Below are positions 36,400 to 47,900 of a stretch of DNA of 64,000 bases, piece after piece. The stretch comes from Vitis vinifera (taxonomy: Eukaryota > Streptophyta > Magnoliopsida > Vitales > Vitaceae). The notes under the pieces are model-generated. The model was not told the origin of the DNA and did no database searches. It saw nothing but the letters and a program-made list of their open reading frames with translations. The DNA lies in NCBI RefSeq assembly GCF_030704535.1, contig NC_081821.1:6091001-6155000 (forward strand). The letters are read 5' to 3'. Made by a program: the position numbers and the translations under genes. The number at the start of each line of letters is the position of its first letter. The first letter of the stretch is position 1.

Positions 36400-39300
36400 A
36401 TAATGATTGGAATAAGTTTGTCACGGGCAACCAAATGGTTTGAGTAGATAGTGGAAGAACTTTAGATGGTCCATAATCATGTACATTGGCTTGTTTTTAG
36501 AGCATCTTCATATAGTTGAAATCATGCTAATTTGGCAAGCCTAATTACACCATGTATTGAGTAATTTGTGCCATTTTGTGTTGAGTAGCCAAGTTCTACC
36601 TTTAATTGTTGTGTTATTAGATACTAGTTATGGTTGATTGGTCACCTAATCCATATTTCATTATCGCGTCGTTAGATGTCACTAAGGTTTTTCTAAGAGT
36701 GAGGGTTAATCATAGTCAATGATTGTCTCATTATATTAATCCTTAGTTTGTTGTCTATTTAGGAATCAATTGGACAATTTTGTCACTTATTTGCTCAAGT
36801 CCTTGACATGGGTGTCCCAAAAAAGGCCAGTGATGTTAAAGCTAACACCTTTGAACCAACCACTCCTTCATTGGTCAATGTCTCTTGAATCAATACATGT
36901 TAATTCGGTAGTGCGTCACTATGGTTCCCTCAATCTCCTCCATTTTCCTTTTTTTTTTTCTTGTGTAATTAAGTTATGAGTGTGAAAATCAAGGTAAGTT
37001 ATGATTCTACGACAATCGTAGACTCCTAAATATTCAATGATGGCTATAGTGGTTATTTTTTTAAGGCATCTTAACCATCATTCTTTTTTTTTATTATACG
37101 ACTTTTTATTCTTAATTATTATGTTATTGTTCTTATTTATTTTTTTCCTTCTACTTCTCTTCTATTATTAAGGTATGTCAAACATTACTTCATTGGCTCG
37201 TTGATATAATATTCCCATCAATTGAGGTTATAGGCTTCTTTCGTAAGGAAAAATTACAACCCTTACACCCAAAGTAGACATTTTGTGTAGGTGGAACACC
37301 TGAAGGTATGTTTTCACCTACTACTACCACCACTATTACGACATTTTTTTAAAAAAAAAATTACCTTTTTCATTATTTTAACCATAAAATTGTTAGTGTC
37401 TTAATGGTGGTGGTAGGTCATAAACCTAACCTTGAATTATTTTATCACTCTCGAGATTATCATTTTTTTTACCAAGTTATGTGTCATGGTACTGGAACCC
37501 AATATATTTTTCCCTATGATGGGTCCCAAAGCTTGATTTTTGGGATCTCTGATATAGGAGAAAGTGATAAAACTAAAGGTTTCCTCTACTTGAAGGAGAT
37601 TGGAAAAGGCTAAATGTGCCGAGTAGCATTTTTTCTATACATTTGACAAATGATGAACATGGTATAATGGCCTTTGGATTTATCCTTATTACTATTGTTT
37701 TTATTTTTCTTTATCAAAGTCAACTTTTGACCTCCCTTTATGGTTTTCCATAACCAAGGGGTTATCAAGTCACCCATTTAACTTGAGAACGATTCAAAAG
37801 GATATGGTGGGCGGTTAGTTTTAGAGCACCCTTCTCCTACTCAATGCTTAAGTCAAGTATTTCTAACCATGCACACTCTTGTCGGTATACCAAGGAACAT
37901 GTTATCATAGGGCTCCTACATCAAGTTACTACACTTATATAGCTATCATGTCCTCCTTTAATCAATACTTGTTTCCATATGGGATTCCTTTTAAAAGAAA
38001 TGGATATTCTGATTCCAAATTTGTTAGAGACTTTTAGGATTCTCATTCATTTCCATGAAAGAAGGTAGTTGAGAGTGAAGGATTTTCGCAACCTAAGAAT
38101 ACGTTAAAGAAAGAGAACCCATCATTTTTTTCATTGCCGAAGCCTATCTAGGATGGGTTGAAGTTTTCCAAAACTACCTCATTCTTGAGAAGATTTGATC
38201 ATGTTATCCCTCTTTAGGAGGTGATTTCCTTAGTTGCCCTTTGTTGGGATGGATCAAAACCTTTTACCTCTTATACATAGATCACTATTTTTATCTAAAA
38301 CTCTTTTAGTTTGTCCTAATGAGCTTTCTCAAGTAATTTCTAAGGTGGTGCCTTCAATTATGGATATTTTTACCACTTGGGGACCCACTACAACAATCAA
38401 GCCTCTATCGTATTTTGTTTATTCCTAACTAATCAGAAGCTCAGTAGAGAGTCATTTACTTCCTCTCTAGGGTATATGCTTTTAGAAGAAGAGATGACTC
38501 TACACCTTTTAAGGCCTCTTAAGATTGTCCACGAGTTAGATAACACGACATTGTAAAGATCTCTGACGATGAGAAGTGGTGACTAATGACTTAATTAGTT
38601 GTATTAAAAATCAAAGTCAAATCTCTAACCTCTTTCCTCATTGGTCTACAATACACATTGTTATCCTCGCCCAGGGTGATAGTTTAACCATTCAAATCTC
38701 AAGGAACGGTTTGTTCCCATAGAGAGTTTTAGCCTTTTAGGTGACAATTGAGATTATTTAGATTTTGGATTGTCTATTTGTTGAATTTGTTGCTTAAGTG
38801 GTATGTGTGTTTTTCTCATATTCATCTACTTTTACTTTGTTTTGTGTTAACTTTTTATCCATTTTTTTTAAGGTTTTTCTGATTGCTTATGATCTCATTG
38901 GTCATATTAATTAGTACTATGAGTGGTCATTTTATTGTAAGAAGGAAATGAAACATCTTTATTTATCCTTGAATAAAGAAGTTGTTGCCCCTATATCAAA
39001 GCTAGAGAGTTTTTCCTTGTGATGAAGATGGAGTTAGCTAAAAAGTCTTAGGTACTGAAGGAAAAAGAAGAAAAATGTAGCTCTTCATACATTGGTTCTC
39101 TTATTACACAATGGAAACGAATCCTTCTAAACATAGGTCTTTGGATTATAAGATAATACATCATCTCTCTTGGTCCAAGTTAAGTCTATTGAGCTCGAAC
39201 TAGTAGATTATTATCCCAATTGACCTGTCTAGATGACAAGATTTGTCTCTACTATAAATAGGATAAGAAGGCAATTCATGTTAAGGAAGAGATGCCCAAA

Positions 39301-39690
39301 ACTTTAGAATATCATGCATGCACCATTGATTCTCTTACCACGGACATGGTGAAACTCACATGGAAGAGGCAACCATCAAGTCTCATTCAACTAAGGCATA
39401 TTCTTCTCAAATGAAGGTGATGTTCAAATCTACCAAGTTCGTAGGCTCTAGAGAGGTTTCAGTCAAACTTGACTAAGAGGTAGATGAAAATAATGAGTTT
39501 GGTGATAAGGGTGATGATAGAGAATAGGTTTTTTTTGGTCAGTTATCAAGGGAAAGTGTTTAGGTGTCCCCTTATAGTTTTAATGAAAGAATTCTTTTGT
39601 AATGTTTTTTCTTTTCTTTGCAATGACTCCTTATTTTTACTAAAAGGATTTTTTTGTCCCCTTTTACTTTTTGTAATGTCTAATAGGGAG
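36400..39690 (+). other. Decayed sequence, perhaps the antisense 3' region of a Gypsy element
   Basis: This stretch has scattered short plus-strand open frames (36770-36979, 37404-37613, 38234-38428, 39484-39708) broken by many stops, with a coding-like feel but no domain I can name. It lies downstream (in minus orientation) of a Ty3/Gypsy integrase remnant and a tandem repeat. Tat-lineage Gypsy elements often carry an extra antisense open frame in exactly that place, so this may be one, decayed. That is inference from position. Confidence 0.35.
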
Positions 39691-39699
39691 ATACTTGAC

Positions 39700-40185
39700 T
39701 ACCCTTAACCAAATATTTTTTAGGGGTGTGGCCACTAGGGGCTATTCAATAGGGTCATTCTAAGGACATGCTTCACTTGAGCAATTTTATACCCTTAGGC
39801 AAATGTCCTTGAGGGTGTAGCCACTTAAGGTCATTTAATGGGGTCATTATAAGGATATGTTTGGCTTAAATTGCTTCACACCCTTGGGCGAATGCTCTTA
39901 AGGTTGTTTGATAAGATCATTCATTCTTAGGAGATGTTTGATCTCAACGACTTTACCCCTTAAACAAATTATTTAGAAGGGGTGGCCACTAAAAGCCTTT
40001 TGATAAGGTTGTTCCAGGGAGAAACTTATCCTAAATGACTTTACACCCTTAGGTGAATAAGGGAATGACCTCTTATTCTAGGGAAAAGCCTAACTTGGAC
40101 AACTTTATGGTCTTAGTGAATTATAGGGAGATGCTCAAGCTTGATAACTTTACACCCTTGAGCAAATACCCTTTTGTTATATTAA
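39700..40185. repeat. Degenerate tandem repeat, units of about 75-110 bp
   Basis: Five to six diverged units recur with the same motif order: ACTTTACACCCTTAGGC-AAAT, then GGGTGTGGCCACTA, then TTTAATGGGGTCATT or TTGATAAGGTTGTT, then AAGGA.ATG.TT, then AACTTGGACAACTTTA. Landmark (A)CCCTT...AAAT lies near 39788, 39884, 39955, 40045 and 40155. Some units lack the GGCCACTA part. It sits between a Gypsy integrase remnant and decayed antisense sequence, where Tat-type Gypsy elements often have tandem repeats. Confidence 0.65.
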
Positions 40186-40429
40186 ACACCTTTTCTATAT
40201 ATATACTTTTTGTTATGATTGTAGCTATGTTAATAGTATTTTTCATAAATTGCATGCATGTTAAGATCATGGTACTTTTGTCCTATCTATATGTTTTGTA
40301 CAATGTACCATTTTCTTATTTGCATTGTTCGGATTTGGTATAAGTCATATGACCTTTCCTAGTTTAGTCTTGATTTTCCTTCTATGGAGTCTTGATTATT
40401 TTTTTAAACTTTTTTTTTAACAAGATCTC

Positions 40430-40990
40430 CATTTATCGGAATTGTCTCTTGCACACATTCCAATTATAGAATGATGTTATTCACTACCCATAGTCTGCAA
40501 CTTTTAGATTATCCACCTTTTGTCATTCTTCAAGCAAGTCTAACTCAAATCCTATGGTTGCTAAGTTTGCTTTGAGCATTGATATATTGATTTCGATATT
40601 ATAACTTTAATCCTATAGGTTAGTGCCAACATGGTTTGTTCCTTCTTGTTTGGTTTTTTGGATACCCATAGGACAACTGATAATTCTTCTACATAGTTCA
40701 TTTTTGCATTATCCAACATTTTCTCAAGATAGTTTAATAAGGTTTTATTAGTGGCATATACCTAGTCATTGCCTTGTAGATGTCGTGAAATGACATAGAG
40801 ATTGATTATTTGTAATTCCTAGCAAAAACTTTTAAATTCTTTGCAATTAAATTAGGCATTACTATGAGAAAAACCAAATAAGCACATTTATTTTCCTATA
40901 AAAATCTTTGTAAGTCCCTTTTTATCTATCAATAAGCTTTTATCCCTACCCATTTTGTGTAATAGTCAATGGATACAAGCTCTAATATTT
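40430..40990 (-). mobile_element. Ty3/Gypsy integrase remnant
   Basis: On the minus strand the sequence translates, with stops and frame changes, to the C-terminal half of a Gypsy integrase in the right order: LVSIDYYTKWV, then FNCKEFKSFC, then RHLQGND, then NKTLLNYLEK, then VEELSVVLWVSKKPNKKE (compare LWAYRTT in intact copies). The catalytic region is partly present but the copy is dead. Upstream parts of pol are not recognisable in the AT-rich 41-42.8 kb region. Confidence 0.8.
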
Positions 40991-42850
40991 TTTTATCAAG
41001 AGCACCAATTATAAAGGGGGTAAAGTGTATTAAACGCTAAATATTAATTAAAATTAATGATAGTAAATGTGTCAATTTGATGATGTGAAATAAAATCTAA
41101 ATTAACTTTACAAAACAACCTTAATATTTAAATATTTAAAGTAAAAATGAAATTATAAGTTTTAAGTTATAATAATTTAACTTAAAGTTAACTTAAGTTG
41201 TTAGATAATAATTATTAAGTTTTACCAAATATCCATTAACTTAAATTCATACTACTTATACTCATATGCAGTTATACTATTAAACCAACATAGATGGAGA
41301 GATTCTCTTTACCGTTTTATTTTTCATATGATTGTTACAATATTAAATTACCAATCATTAACATTATTACCTTGATTATAAACATAAAATATTAATTTGG
41401 TATTTTCAAAATTTTCTTAAAAATATAAAACTATTTTATAGAAAATCAAAAACAAAAAAGGAATAAAGTCACACATGATAAGACATGTAAAGATTCAAAA
41501 CATTAAAGGTATATTAATATGAATTAGAAATTATCTCGTATACATTTGAAATTAAATATTATCTATAAAATATTATGATATTTTATTAGAATATATAAAA
41601 TAAAAAACATAATAAAAATTGAGAAAAAAGAATACTCAAAAAATGCATATATATTACATTTTTTATAATAACATATATCTTGATGTGTGTATTATATAAA
41701 ATTTTAATAATATTTTGTTAGTATATTACGTTATTTAGATTAATTTGCCAATTTTGATCTATCTTGCCTGTACATAGTTTCTTATGATTTAAGGTTATTG
41801 CAAAATCAATTCAAAATAAAATAGGTAAGTGTGGTTGATTTTTTTTTTTTTGCGAATAATGACGGGCTCATGAAATTTAGGAATAAAATTAATTTTTAAA
41901 TAATTTTAAATTGAGAATTAAAAAAGAAATATTTTAAAATGATAAAATAAATTAGGAATTTAAAAAGAAAATATTTTCAAATAATATTATTAATTTTAAA
42001 ATAATTTTAAATTGAGAATAAAAAAAATGAAATTTTTCAAATTTTTTTATGAAATTCGGAAAAGAATTTAAATTAATAATTTTAAAAGAAAAAAACTTTC
42101 AAATATTTTTGAACTTCAAATATAAAATCTTTATAGAATTCTTAAGTTTTTAAATTACTTTTTTAGAATAAGGTTTTTAAATTAATTCTAAATCAACTAT
42201 ATTTTCTTTCTTTTATATATAACTATAAGGAGAATTCTCATAATAATTCACAAGTATTTTTTGCACTTAACTTAAAACTCTCAAATTTTTTTTTTAACAT
42301 GGATACATATATGAGAAAGTTAAAAAAACTATAATGGAAAACTCAAAATCAAATAAGATTATCAAAATTTATTTTCTTAACAAAGTTTTCACTTTTATTT
42401 TAAATTAAATTTATTTCCAAAAAATAAAAATATATGAAATATACATATATTTAAAAAAAAAACTCAAAGCCCCTTCTAGTAATTGCCATTAAAAATAGTT
42501 TCATGTTTTTTAAAAGAAAGCAAAATGATTTTATAACTCAAAAAGATGTTTCTAAAAATAGTATTTGGAGAATCTGTTTTGAAAGTTTGGCAATTTTTTA
42601 AAAATACTTTGAAAACATTTATTTTATATAGATAATAAATGTGTGAGTGTATATTACCTTAATGGAGAATAAATTAAGAAAATTATTTTTGGGATTTAGG
42701 TTTCTAAATAAATTTTTATTCTTAAAAAATATTTTTTAAGAAAGTTTGGAAAAAGGAAGGCCGTGAACTACCAGAGGCCAACTAACCTAATTAATTCCTT
42801 AATTATATAAGAGTGATTCGAGAATGCAAAGTGGGGAGAAACCCAACCGC
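40991..42850. other. Very AT-rich intergenic stretch
   Basis: Almost no G or C for long runs and no coding signal. MITE-like motifs (TTAAGTTATAATAATTTAAC and TTACCAAATATCC near 41160-41240) resemble those at 21.6-21.8 kb. Composition recovers at about 42860, where the leader of the next gene begins. Confidence 0.4.
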
Positions 42851-42859
42851 TAGAAAGAG

Positions 42860-43028
42860 TACAAGAAAAGCAAGCCGAAGGCAAAGAATAAAAGCGTAAC
42901 AAAATTTTCAGTATCTCTGCTTTGTCCTTTGGTTTTCATCCCTTCGCTGTTCCTCTCTCTCTCTCTCTCTCTCTCTACAGATCTATCATTCACCTCGCCT
43001 CCATCACGCTCAAATCACTCCACAGCAG
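42860..43028 (+). promoter_or_regulatory. Leader exon of the NTF2-RRM gene
   Basis: GC content rises and a CT run (about 42953-42975) precedes a CCACAGCAG|GTTTCTTTT donor at 43028/43029. With the TATGTCTAG acceptor right before the ATG at 44949, this defines a leader intron of 1,920 bp. The exon's start is approximate; the Y-patch-like CT run may lie within or just before it. Confidence 0.55.
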
Positions 43029-43704
43029 GTTTCTTTTCTATGTCTCTTCTTCAATTTCTCTTGGTTTATTTTAATTTCGATTTGTTTGATCTGTGATCGA
43101 TGGTTCGTGAACGTTGTTTGATGATTGATCCACATCGATTTTAGGTTGTTCTTCTGTTTTGAGGGTTTTATGGGGTTTTTCTTTGTTCCTGTGATTTGGG
43201 CTTTTCTTTTTTCATGTTTGAGTTGCAAGCGCTTTCGCATAGCTGTTGTACAGCGCACGATGTATCTGGGCTCGTTTGTTTCGTTTATCCAGAAAACGCG
43301 TTTCGTGGTTTTCCCACAAGCTTTGAAATTTAGAAGAGTTCTCAGAATAGGGTTTTTTTGTTATACGATGCAGGGTTAGTTGTTTAGGGCGTGTTTGGTT
43401 TTCTTAAAAAAGGCGTTTTCCTCTGGATGTTGAAATGAAAACGTTGATGTAGCTAGAGGTGTTTTTCTCTGTGAATTGAGTTAATAGCCTTCCAAACAGT
43501 GTATGTGTTAGTTATTTATTCTTTTACTTGTACCTTTTATTCTTGGGGTTGTGGCTGCTAGGTCTCAAATTTTGGTTACTGGTTTGATTGCAATGTTTTG
43601 GTTTAATACATTTCAGTTTTGTAGAAGGAAAATGATGCTCTCACAGATAAATTTGTACAGAAAGCTTAAAAAGCGATGAGAAAATCTATTTTGGAACTAA
43701 CTAA

Positions 43705-43906
43705 GAGTCGTTTGGCAGTGTTTTTGAAAAACACTTTTAGCCTAAAAAGTGTTTTTGATAAAAAAAAAAGGGTCTTTAGCAAAATTTAGGAAACAATTTT
43801 AAAAATAATCACTTGTAGTGTTTTTTGAAGAATCACTTGATAAGTGATTCTTCTAAAAACACTTTCACTAAAAACACCACGAGTAGAAACATTGCCAAAC
43901 GCACTC
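43705..43906. mobile_element. Tourist-like MITE in the leader intron of the NTF2-RRM gene
   Basis: 202 bp with terminal inverted repeats (GAGTCGTTTGGCAGTGTTT at the left; the reverse complement of GAGTGCGTTTGGCAATGTTT at the right). It is flanked by TAA on both sides (43702-43704, 43907-43909), the PIF/Harbinger target duplication. The interior holds AAAAACACTTTTAG and CACTTGATAAGTGATTC, a perfect small hairpin. Confidence 0.8.
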
Positions 43907-44948
43907 TAAAGAGGCATGTGAGAGGGTCCAGATTTCCCTTTTAAAAGTTCTTCTGCATTGCTACATGTACCAATGCATAATTTTTTCATATAGCATACAC
44001 ACTGTGGACTGCATGTGTATGCATGTGCGCGCACACACACACACTTAGATGCTTCTTAACCTTAACATCTACACCATCCTCAAATTGCTACTGTAATATT
44101 GAGAGCAATGTTGTGGACACTTCAAAAGAAGAGCTGATCAAAGTTTTAGAATCTAATTTTTTGAGTATATATATTTTTTATTTTCTACTATTAGGGTTCT
44201 TATTTTCTTTTATCTTTTCTGGTTGATCTCCTACATAATGATTGCTGCATCTGGATATTTTTCATCATTCTTTAATTTCTCATATTCAATAAATTGTACT
44301 TGTTCAGATTTTCTGCTTTGATAAGACATTTAGAAGGCCAGTTATGCTTTGTGGTACTAAATGTTGGTCAGTGAAGATAATAGCATGTTATTGAATGAGT
44401 ATAATAGATGAAATGAGGATGGTAAGATGGATGAGTGGCAATAGAAGAAAAGGTAGAAATAGAATAAGAGATGAATACATTTTTGAGAAGTTATGATCAT
44501 CATCTAGTAATATAAGATGGAGAGAATTGATTCAAATTGGAGGCAATGAGAGGACATATGAAAGCATGCATGACATGAATTGAGGCGTTGAAACTTGATA
44601 TGGCTTCCAAGGGACGGAGATTGTGGTCATAACTAGTCCAAATGACAATTAAGGATTTATTTAGCTGAAGGAAAGTGATTGTGGGGTTGGGAATAAAGCA
44701 TTGTTGTAGTTGAGGTTGTTGTTTTGGGAGAAAAAGTTGGTTGGGGGGGGGGGGGGGTTGATTGGCTGCACTGGGTGGGTTGAATTTCTTTTGGCATATT
44801 CTCTTAGTTGCATCCCTGGAGCCTAGTTTTCTACTTACTTTTATTTGTCCTGTTCATCATTGTTGCCTTTTTTCTTTCCTGTAAGTGTAAATTCTCTCTA
44901 TATAATCACTTTTATTAAGCGTGTGTTGATGTTGAATATTATGTCTAG

Positions 44949-47900
44949 ATGGCAATGCAGGAAGCGACTCCTGCCCCTCTTCACTCTGCTGCATTTGTTG
45001 GGAATGCCTTTGTGGATCAGTATTATCCCATTCTTCACCAAAACCCGGAATTGCTGTATAAATTTTATCAGGATTCAAGTGTGCTAAGCAGGCCAGATTC
45101 GAGTGGTAGTATGACCACAGTAACAACTTTGCAGGCAAGTGCAGTAGGATTTAACATTGTTTTACATAAACTGCATCATGGTTCCTTTGGGTAATCTGTT
45201 TCTTATTTGATAGGCAAAACATAGATACATTAGTAGGCAGTAGGCACCTTGCAAACAGGATGCAACCCAAGTACAATAGGGCATTCAAATAGTGCTAAAA
45301 AGCAGAGGAACAGGCAAACAATAGAAAGGCCAGACATAGCCATAGGCTCTACCCAAATTCTATTTGGCTAGTCTTAGACAGTTGGCAACCTTTATCTTTT
45401 GTACCATACCTCCGAAATGAAAACTTTTGCATCAATCTACGCCACCCAGTAGAGGGAGCCTATTTATTGGATGCCTGAGAAACTTCTGCAAGTACCCACT
45501 GTTGGATCTCTGCCAATCATTTCACTGTAAGGCTAAACAAGATTATTTTGAGCCTGTTTGGGACTGCTTCCTGTTTTTGGCTTTAGCTGGAAGCTGAAGC
45601 TAGTCACGATTTTTAAAGGTCAATATTGGCAGTGTGAAAGTTTTGTGAAACATGAAAGGATTTCTCACATGAATCAAACTAAAGCTTTTACAAGAAACAA
45701 TATATTCCTGACTTCCTTATTAAAAACTTTTTTAAGCCATAAACTTTTTGAACAAAATTAGCCAAACAGATAAAGTTCTTATTGCTCTTAAAAAAGAGTT
45801 TTTAGTTTCTCAGAAGTCGATCTTGATAAGGGCTTCATATTTGTGATTTTAACTGGTTGCCCATACAACCAGTGGCTTATTCGCTAGAGGTGATAGACCA
45901 CATGATTATTCTATAGACCATGATTTTCTTTTGGTTAATGAGATGACTGTGAAAAGCTTGAATGTAAGACACATGTCTACCTCCAAGAAGTGAGACACAG
46001 TGAAAGAAGTGAGAATTCCGCGGTTTTGTTAATGCACAAACACTCACATGAATACAATGAATTTTGTTGACCTTGATTACTATGTTTAAAAACTTTAGCA
46101 TTTTTTTTTCTTGCTTTTCCCTTTTTTTTTTTAATTTTTAATTTGGCTGTATTTGACATCTTATCAGCATAAGATGGCATGAGATGAACAAAACTAGTTA
46201 CCGTAAACCACTGAAACTGATTATTAGCATCTCATTGAATTTCAAGATCATTGTTATTTTTTATTTGTTATCCAACTCTTACACATAGGAAAAATTTTCC
46301 TATATGACTGGTATGTTGGATGCTTATTGACTCAACTGAGTTTTTAAAGACGTCCCAAACCTTTTTGACCGCTTGTGATGCTGCAACCATTTTTACTAAG
46401 CAGCTCTTTTTATACAGTCCCTGCTTATTATTTTCTTCTATGAGCCTTCCATAAATAATCATGGATGAATATCTATTTATTATTATAAATCATGGTGGCA
46501 CTCCCACTGGAGATACTACTGCTTGTTGTCTCTACTTATTATTTTCTTCAATGATCATTTGATACACAGTCATGGATGAATATCTTATTATTTTCTTCTG
46601 TAATCCTTCGGTCCACAGTCATAGATGAATATCTATAAATTATTAGAAGTCATGCCGCAGTTGTCTATCAAAAAAACAAAAAAGAAGTCATGCTGCAGTC
46701 CTACTGGAGAGTTTCAATCTTCATCAGGATCCAAGTCTTATGTTTATAGTTCCATTGTAAAAATGTTTTTTACAAAAAATTATTGCAAAGATTAAAAAAA
46801 AAAAAACCATTCCTTGTTTTCAAAATCCTTGAAAAGTGAAAGGATATGATTGATGGTGTCAATGATCATTTTTCATGGGTAAATGATGACACATGGTATA
46901 ACATTTTTTTTTCTTTTTTTTTTTGTTTGATACTGTCTCTTACTTTAACTTTTATTATGTTGTAATGTCATCTGCGTGTTTAGGTTTCTGATTTTTCCTG
47001 TTTCCCCTTTCTGTAAATTATTCCCTGTTTTTATTTTATGAATCAGTAGTTGAATTGGATGGTTGTTTATAGTGAAGTAGGGTTTTCTTTTACAGTTCAA
47101 CCTCCTGTTTAAATTATATATTATATTGCTTTTTTAATCATTAAATATTTTATATTGTTGATTGTAGTTTTTGTTTTATAGGTTTAATATAAAGTAGTCA
47201 AACATTGTTTAATAAACTAAAAGAAGACTTGCTAGAATCTGTGAAGAAAGCCAATTTCGTAAAAGTCCTTCTGCAGTAACAATTTATTAATGTTCTCTAT
47301 AAACATTAAACATAGATTACCTTTACTGTTAATGATGATAAGTTTGAATTTTAATGTAGTTTAACAATAGTGAATAACCTACTTGTCATGGTCCATCTTG
47401 GTGGAGTCCAATGATTAGATTGCCCTGTGATTTGTCTCTAGTGCTTGTTTTGCAGACCTTTGAACTATGTACCTTTTCCTGTTAATCTTTGTAACTTCGA
47501 ATTTAAAGTCCTAATATAGGCGGAGGAACAAAATTTCATTGTTCTTCATATTGTAGCAGGCAATCAATGACAAGATCATGTCATTCCATTATGGCGAATA
47601 TAAGATGGAGATAGAGACTGCAGATGCTCAAGACTCTTACAAGGAAGGGGTGACTGTTCTAGTGACTGGAAGTGTAACTCTGAAAGATAACGTGAAAAGG
47701 AAATTTGGTCAATCATTCTTTCTAGCTCCACAGGACAATGGCTACTTTGTCTTAAATGATATTTTTACGTATATCGAGGAAAAGAAATCATTGCAGGAAA
47801 ATTTTGCACCAGTTGATGGTATCAATGAAACTGCTCCAACAGCTGCCTTGACTCCAGATCCAGGTTTGTGTGATTTTTCTTCCTTTGGTACTATGATTGA

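Noticed and set aside
46424..46700. Regular repeats suggesting a CRISPR-like array
   Set aside because: Uneven spacing and diverged copies in a plant intron; it is an ordinary imperfect tandem repeat.
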